Source: Prunella strophiata (lineage: Eukaryota; Chordata; Aves; Passeriformes; Prunellidae). Taken from it: a DNA stretch of 64,000 bases. The position numbers were made by a program, and so were the translations under genes. Position 1 is the stretch's first letter. The number at the start of each line of letters is the position of its first letter. Under the pieces are notes generated by a model, which saw nothing but the letters and a program-made list of their open reading frames with translations, ran no database searches and was not told the origin of the DNA. The DNA is taken from assembly GCA_036583965.1 (NCBI GenBank), contig JAZBQD010000014.1, forward strand, positions 4,806,191 to 4,870,190, read 5' to 3'. Of this stretch, positions 57,208 to 64,000 are shown piece after piece.

Positions 57208-58963
57208 AACCATGTGTGCCTATTATCTCAGTGTTTTTATTTGAGTGTAAAATTTCACTTCAGTGGGCTTGCCTCTTGTACCATTAGACAAAGAGCAAGG
57301 GATAGCAGGAAGATGACTAAGATGTGAACAGATACAGTCTGAAAAAAAATTTCAAAGAATTTAGGCTCTTAAATCTTGACTTTAGCTTACTCTATGCGAC
57401 AGCTTGTCTCAGGGTATTGATCCTGGTTTTCAAGAGCGCAGAGTGAAGTCTCATGCCTTGATTAAATATGTATGTGTATGTACCAGGATAATAAAAGCCA
57501 CAAAACAGTAAAGCATTTCTGGACAGAGATTTCATTTTTCCTCCTTTTTGAATATTAAACTTGGTAAGTCAGATGAGCTTTGTAACTGCATTATTGACTT
57601 CAGCTTCTTTCACACCTTGGCTTTTCTTCCAGAGGCACAACTGCAGTGTTCTAGATGCTTAAAGATATGGGCTGATAGTCACAGTTTGAAGGTTGCTTCC
57701 AGAACAGTGGCATTTCTGTTAAAATGCAGTTGCTGTATTATCCTGTACTCTGTTCCATGAGAAGGATTTTTCCTTCCCAGAAACTGGTGAAGGTTTCAAG
57801 GTTCTTTCTTTCATTTCCATTCTTATTCTTCAGCAGGAACTTGCGTGAGCATCAAATCCTTTGTACTAGCAATAAGGAAGTGTTGCACTGCTGTTAGCTG
57901 ATAATTGTTGTGGTCTTCACTTCCAAACAACTTCTAATTTGTTGAACAATTCTAACTTCAATTTTTTTGCAGTAATTGTTGCACTGACATCCAAGCGGTT
58001 TGCTTGGTCAAGCCTCATGTGGTGTTGTGAAACACTGGTCTCTCAGTTTCCAATTGACTGCTTTTGCTTTGGTCTAAAAAAGATTCTTGTCCACAAAAGA
58101 GTGTTTGTAAAAATTGGTATTCCAGGGTAATTGCATGACAAAAAAACCCAAATAGGCTAATGCTCTGGGTGTTTGGTCTTATGTTAATGGTTTGGGGTTT
58201 TTTTCAGTATAGCTTAGTTCATTTACTTGATATAAGCTAAACACAAAAAACATGATTTTAACCTCAGCAAAACTATTTGGGCAGGCATTTGCAGAAATTT
58301 TGCTAGCATTGTTCCAAGGACACCTTCAGTGACTGGTAGAACTGGAAGCCTGCTTTCGTCCTAGTCCCCAGGAGCAGAAAGGCAAATTATTCACCGGCAT
58401 CAACAGGAGCTGGATTGGGTTCTACCTGGTTATTTACAGCGAGTACATGGGCATCCCATTTTTGTTATGCTCCTGTCACTTAAATCTAATGTTGAAGTAT
58501 ATGGATTGAAAAAAACCATCATAACTAATTATTTAAAGCTCTCTGATTTTTTCATATGCTAATACTCATTTTCTCTGGAATATTATTTGATTGTAATGTA
58601 GCAGTGAAAAATGTACACTGACAAAGAAGTAAAGATGTGGGGATGCATTGTCTCCAACATCTAAGAATTAGATCTGATGTCTGTGTTACCTTGTCTGTTT
58701 TCCTATTCTTCCTGTAAATATCTGTTATATTTACAGACTTGAGCTGCCATAAAATTTCTTATTGAAGAAATGACACCATTCTTAGGCAAACCCCTTGCAT
58801 CCTCTGTTCCCTTCAATAACAGGAACCTGTTGGAATTAGACAGACTGTGAAAGTTACAGAAGTGCTTGTATCATGTAATGTAATTGAATAATTTAATGAC
58901 AACCCATCAAATAGTTTCATTATGGGTGAAATGATAGTGATCATTTGACCACATTTGATCATT

Positions 58964-58990
58964 TGGCTTTTGGTAAGCCACCAAAAGCCA
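58964..58990. repeat. Perfect 11-bp hairpin with 5-nt loop
   Basis: TGGCTTTTGGT (58,964-58,974) pairs exactly with ACCAAAAGCCA (58,980-58,990) around loop AAGCC. It is preceded by a GATCATTTG direct repeat at about 58,939 and 58,957. It is too short to be a microRNA precursor by itself. No associated gene is visible. Confidence 0.9.
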
Positions 58991-59694
58991 GAGAAGGGAA
59001 ATGGGTAAGGAGAACTGTCAGTATTATTTAAAGTGTTCAGCTAAGTGAACAGGCAAACTGGAAAAGATAATATCTAGTTTTTTATTACGTTGGCCTCCAT
59101 GTGATGTATATGTACATTCATTTGGTTTATGCTTCTCTTTGCATCTCATGCAATGGCACTTTTATAATTCAGTACCAGTAAACCAAAGGAATTAGTTGTT
59201 TGATTAAGGGGAAATGACATGAAATGTATCTGTTGGGAGAAAAGGGAAGGCTGGGAAACAAGTAATCTGCATGCAAGGTTTCCTTCTAGAAGTCACTACT
59301 TTTTCTCTCTCCTTTATAACATTTGGGAAAGGGGGATCAAAATAACTTTTTATTTAAAAGTTTTAGTGGGTGGATTGTATACATCCTGTTTCTTCTGCAA
59401 AAAAACATCTGGATTGCAAAAATCCTCACAAAAATCAATCTGACTCAGTCTATTTGCTGGTGGTGTCAAAGCAGCTGAGCAGATATGGAGATTATGTAAA
59501 CCCACATAAATGACTCTGGGGTACTAAGCAATAAGTTTCATACTTCCAGGTGGGTTGGGAGATGCTTCCCATGGGTAAGGTTTAATAGAGGTAAAGCAAA
59601 ATAGATTAATAGAACGTCACATCTAGTATTACTTACATTTTAAATTATTTAAGAGTTCTGCTCATTAAATTCAGTACTAAATTATTTTGGCATT

Positions 59695-59820
59695 TTTTGG
59701 TTGGTTGGTTGGTTTTTAGGGGGTTTGTTTGTTTGTTTTCTTTTTTTGTTTTGTTTGTTTATTTGGGTTTTTTGTTTGTGGCTTTTTTTTTGTGTTGGTT
59801 TTTTCTTTCTCTTTTTGAAA
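59695..59820 (+). repeat. T/G-rich low-complexity region
   Basis: GGTT, GTTT and longer T runs alternate for more than 100 bp. The apparent 93-codon plus-strand frame across it is Phe, Leu and Val-rich purely because of this composition. Confidence 0.9.
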
Positions 59821-60073
59821 GGGAGAAAACGCCTGTTTATATCCCTTTGAAAGAGCCAAATAGAAAAAAAAAAATCTCAACTAGTAAGGATATTTTATTT
59901 TCCATAGGCAAAATTTCACTGTATTCCAGAGAGAACAGTAAGAACCATGGCAAATCCACTCTCTCCCCACTGGGTTAGGGAGTCTCGTGGTTCTGTAGCT
60001 GCTGAAGGCAGCAGTAACCGGTGATTCCAAGTGCTCTCTGTTTCACCAGGGCCACATGGCTCTGATCCCTGGT

Positions 60074-60094
60074 TGTGGCAGTACTACTGCCACA
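60074..60094. repeat. 10-bp inverted repeat with 1-nt centre
   Basis: TGTGGCAGTA and TACTGCCACA flank a single C, giving a nearly perfect 21-bp palindrome. Function is unknown. Palindromic sites of this length can be dimeric transcription-factor sites. Confidence 0.9.
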
Positions 60095-63000
60095 TAAATT
60101 GTAACCCACAACCTTCCACCACAACCTGCCACTGATTATTTTCTTTCCTGGGTAAAATTTCTGGTCAGATTATTCACTGGCTTTAGAATTTCCCGTTCTA
60201 AAATCAGTATGGGTATGTATCATTTTGCTTCAATCATGGTCTTCAGGCAACTTTTGTACCTCTTGGTAGCCTTAGAAGTCTGCAGACAGAGTCAGCAATC
60301 TGGTTATTCAGTGCACTCCCTGTACCACTTCAGTTTGTGACTATTTTTCATTTTAGTAAAATATCAGCTCAAGAGCTGAGGCTATTTCTTTTTCTGAGAC
60401 TACAGCTGCTGTTCTGAAGAAAGGCAGTAGCTACAAAGCTGTTTCTCTACCATGCAGGAGAGTACCAATTCTTTCCAAGGTGTTTTAATAGTGTAAGGAA
60501 TGGCTAAATCTTTAGCCATCCTGGGAATTGTGTGTTTAATTCATTCCTTTCCCTGTGCCTACCTGCTTTTCTTTCTCTGAAAGACTTATGGATTGCCTTC
60601 TGTACAGGTCAGGGAAGGGTTCAGTGTGAAGACCACTGCATGCACTTTCAGCACTCCACTCACTGTAAGAATTCCCAGTTGGAATTCAGTTTGCTGCTTG
60701 TGGCTGGCGTGCCCAGGACACAGTTCAAGTGCTTTCACAGTCTTACTGTTGAAATTCTGGTAAGTGGTTAAATTTCAGGAGGTTTTTTATTGTTTTAGAA
60801 CAAGCAGGTGTGACTCAGCAATGTGTTAGGATCCAAAGTGCCGAATACAAAGCTACTTATTTTTCTATAATGACCTATTTTTTGATACTCAGCCATCACA
60901 TCTGAACAGACACAGGTAGATACTTTACAGGGAGATGGGTAGGAGGCTCTTCTTTCCTGCTGCACTGATTGGGAGTATCCATTAGGCTTTTCTTGAAGGT
61001 GATAGATGTCCTACTTTCTCATCAACCACCTATTCAAATAACTTTTTTAATGTGACAGGAGGACTTAAGTTTACAGAATTAGGTGACCTTGTCTCAGTTT
61101 TTCAGAGGTGGCACAGGTGATTTCACTGAAGTTCTGTTTTGCTTCAATAACCTGTCTTACCTTTGCACCATCGTCATGGTTGTGAAGAGAGATGGTATTT
61201 GCCCTATGCAAGGCACTTGTACGTCCCCTGTAAGCCCTTCCCCTTCTGAACAAGAAAAACAAACTCTGTTTTCACCTGAGAAAACTTGTGGGGTATTTTG
61301 TGCATCTCAGAACATTTACCTCAGGCAAGAACAGAGTAGCAGCCATGCCCAAGAAGTCATTTTCTCTTGAAATTAGGTGTACATGCACATATTTTCCCCT
61401 GAATTGCTTTGATTCCCTAAAAAAAATACTTTGCTTTTCCTTTTCCACTTCTTCTCTGGGACTTCACAGAGCCTGTAACCTCCATTGGACCTTGACAGAG
61501 AAGACTGTGTATGATTTTCTGAGGTCTCTATTTGCTTTCTGCTGGGTAGCTGAAACTGAACTCCCTCACTGCTGGTTCTCCAACATCAGCCTCCTCTCAT
61601 CTGCTAAGGAGCCAGGCACCAACATCCAAATGCATCTGGGAAACAATGCTTTTATTTGTCCTAGTAAACTAAGTGGGTCCATGATGCAGGCGACTCAGAC
61701 ACTGGATCTCCATCCCATGGCTTTAAATGTTAAGTGTACACTCTAGCACAGTTTGAGTCCATGCAATCTCTCTGCTAAACCAAGCTTGTGAGAATATTTA
61801 TCCTGCCAAATTCAAGTTTGTGGGCTATAAGACCATCTGTCCTGTATGTAGGAACTTACTGGAGCTCTTCTGCTCACTGTTTTGCCAAGTTCAGATCTGA
61901 AGGGCACCTTTGTTTTTCCTCACCCAGCTGCCCCTGTTGGCACAGACTTGAGCCTACTTTTCAGGGAATTCTAAAGCCAGTGGAAGATGGTGTGAGGAAG
62001 GGGCTCTTCCTCCCACCACTAGTAACTCATGCCAGTCTAAGTGCTGTCTGGCTGCTAATTGCAAAACTTACACTTCAGAAGAAAACCAATAGTGTTTCAA
62101 TATTTGAATTTAGTCCTACTTATCTTTTGACTAATAAAAGAGAGGGTTTGGAAGTTTAGAAAATGGCTTCATCTTTGATACATGCCTGGCACGTGTCCTG
62201 ATGGGGACAGTCCCATCAGCAAGCAGCAGTACCACCCCTCCCTAATGAGGACTCCACAGCAGATGTGTTACCTGACAAAACCAAGGGACCTGTTTGTTCC
62301 CTGGCACTTTTAAAGTATGATGAAATGCATAGGGGAGAAAATGAGTGTTGGTCATTTTCATCCTGCAGGACTGTTGCTTTACTAAATGTGGTGGGTTTTT
62401 ATGTTGTCTCAGTAATTGTCTGGTTAAGGATCAGGATTAGTCACTGAACCTGACTTTGCTTTTGAACTACATTCATACAGCTTCTTTAGGGTCAAGCTGA
62501 CTCTGTAGGCATGCTTTTTGTCTTGGGCCTTTAGGGACAAGAAGTTTGCAGGTGTTAATTAAATCTGTACTTCCAGGCCACCTATGTGCTGGTGATGTTT
62601 GTCTCTTAAAGTTTAGAAATTTGTTCTTTGTAGAAGGCTTGTAAGTTTTCCTGTATGTTTTTCTTCAGTTTGCATTTAGTCTGGGTCACCTTATGACAGT
62701 AAATTCTCTTCTGTATTTGCTGAAACCTTGGAAGAACTGGTTGGTTTTGGAAAGGCAGTACAGTTTCTGTACCACTGCCTTCACAGCTTTGCAGTAATAA
62801 AGCTTCACTCTGTGTTTTCCAGGGCTACAACTGGACTTAAAAGGTAATACAAATAGCAGCATAGCAATAACAGGTACTTTACAGATGTCTGTGTCTTTAT
62901 CATCCCCTTCCTCTCTCTTATATGCTACCCTGTCAATAATAAAAGCAGTCCTGGAAAGAGTTGTCTGCGTGTTGGATTCAGGGAACCCCCACAATGTTAA

Positions 63001-64000
63001 ACACATTGAAATTGGGTTAAATGTGATGAAGGACATCAGAGGTTCAATAAAGTTCTGCACTGTAAGTGCAAATCAGACTTATAAAAGAACACATCCCCCA
63101 GACAGATGTGTGAAATTAAACTTTCAGTGCTTTGGGAACTTGTTTCACACTCCTAACTCCAAATAGGATATATGCTAAATAAACCATAACTTGAACCAAA
63201 TATGTAATATTTATCATACAATGAACCAAAACTGTATATCAGCCAGCATTGTTAAAGCTCTCTAGAAACATGAGTGAATTTAAAATTCAGGTGATCTTGG
63301 CCCAGATTTTAGTTGAGAAAAATGCCAGAACCTATGACCACTTGCTGTTAGTCAGGTAATGTAAGAAACAAGCCCATACTGATATTTTGAAAGCATAGGC
63401 ATTCATTGTTTAGTATTTGCATAGACAGCATCTTTCTGTTGTGACCCCCACTAGCACAGGATAGGCATATTGGGATTGGGCCAGTAATGAGTGGAGTTCT
63501 ACATCAGCATCTCTCAGCATGGTTTTCAGGGTGTTGGGCATTTTCCCATGTCTTAAACCCTATCAGTGGTGCTGTATCACATAAGGACAGTGATGGGACA
63601 CCTTGTTGTGTGTGTAAATCCTTGATATTTCTGTAGTTTGAGACCATATGGATAAAGCTCACAAAGCAAGGCTGCTGCTACTGCAGTGATCAACATCTCA
63701 TATTCTGGCTTTCTGCTCTTCCTGGCAGTTGGACATGGATGGTTTCTGTGACATGAACTATCTAATGCCAAAGCAAGCGTTACATTTCACTTTAGAAGTG
63801 AGCAGCATGAACTATGAGTCAGGAGATCCCACGCAAACACCACTTCTTACAACACAAGTAGTGCTAAGAAGGAGCATAGATCCTTGTGCAGCTGGCATGG
63901 CCGTGTGAGTGTGTCTCACATGCACTAACTTCTGAAGATGAGCATTTGTTACTTTGGACCCCATCTAAAAGGTTTCATTTGATCTTAGGTGGACATTTGT

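Larger units (their letters stand above)
57208..64000. other. Unassigned DNA to window end
   Basis: No supported gene. The stretch contains two notable inverted repeats (58,964-58,990 and 60,074-60,094) and a T/G low-complexity region (59,695-59,820). The plus-strand frames of 152 and 123 codons at 61,288-61,746 and 61,788-62,159 carry no recognisable domain and no splice context. Confidence 0.45.

Noticed and set aside
1..64000. Bacterial-type systems, CRISPR arrays, operons, tRNA or rRNA genes
   Set aside because: No regularly spaced repeats, no compact coding, no cloverleaf or ribosomal sequence. CR1 elements and the LTR place the window in a bird genome.

Overview
This looks like an AT-rich stretch of a bird nuclear genome, most likely a songbird. 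The evidence is several CR1 LINE fragments carrying the recognisable avian CR1 reverse-transcriptase, endonuclease and 3'-tail sequences. There is also a long terminal repeat of a type I associate with passerine endogenous retroviruses. Long homopolymer runs, sparse open frames and no operon-like packing rule out a bacterial or phage replicon. Almost all of the 64 kb reads as intergenic or intronic DNA. I could not identify a complete gene, and no CRISPR array, tRNA, rRNA or novel defence-type system is visible.

Layout. Positions 1-14 kb are unassigned AT-rich DNA with a 25-G run, long T runs and one weak exon-like segment at 7.5 kb. A decayed plus-strand CR1 copy lies at 14.3-15.8 kb and a short CR1 3' segment at 18.6-18.8 kb. 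A probable plus-strand LTR occupies about 20.63-21.22 kb, with a perfect 12-bp inverted repeat just outside its 5' edge. From 21.5 to 39 kb I see nothing beyond microduplications, low-complexity tracts and a GC-richer patch at 34.2-34.7 kb.

The 39.0-41.2 kb block is the most structured part. It holds a minus-strand CR1 fragment (endonuclease plus part of the reverse transcriptase, no 3' tail), a coding-like remnant with an in-frame stop, an A-rich tract, and a small CpG-dense island containing a good CTCF-like site. A probable minus-strand retroviral LTR with CCAAT, TATA and poly(A) signals is at 50.6-51.06 kb. A CR1 3' tail is at 54.87-54.98 kb.

Two segments look like parts of real host genes. 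One is a minus-strand 60-codon segment (53,362-53,544) with a good Kozak start and coding-like codon use. The other is a plus-strand terminal-exon candidate (57,029 to about 57,225), with a splice acceptor, 37 codons, a stop and two AATAAA signals. Both are ab initio calls. A weak resemblance of the first to the N-terminus of CNGB3 is offered only as a hypothesis. With so little coding sequence, no statement about how genes here work together is justified.
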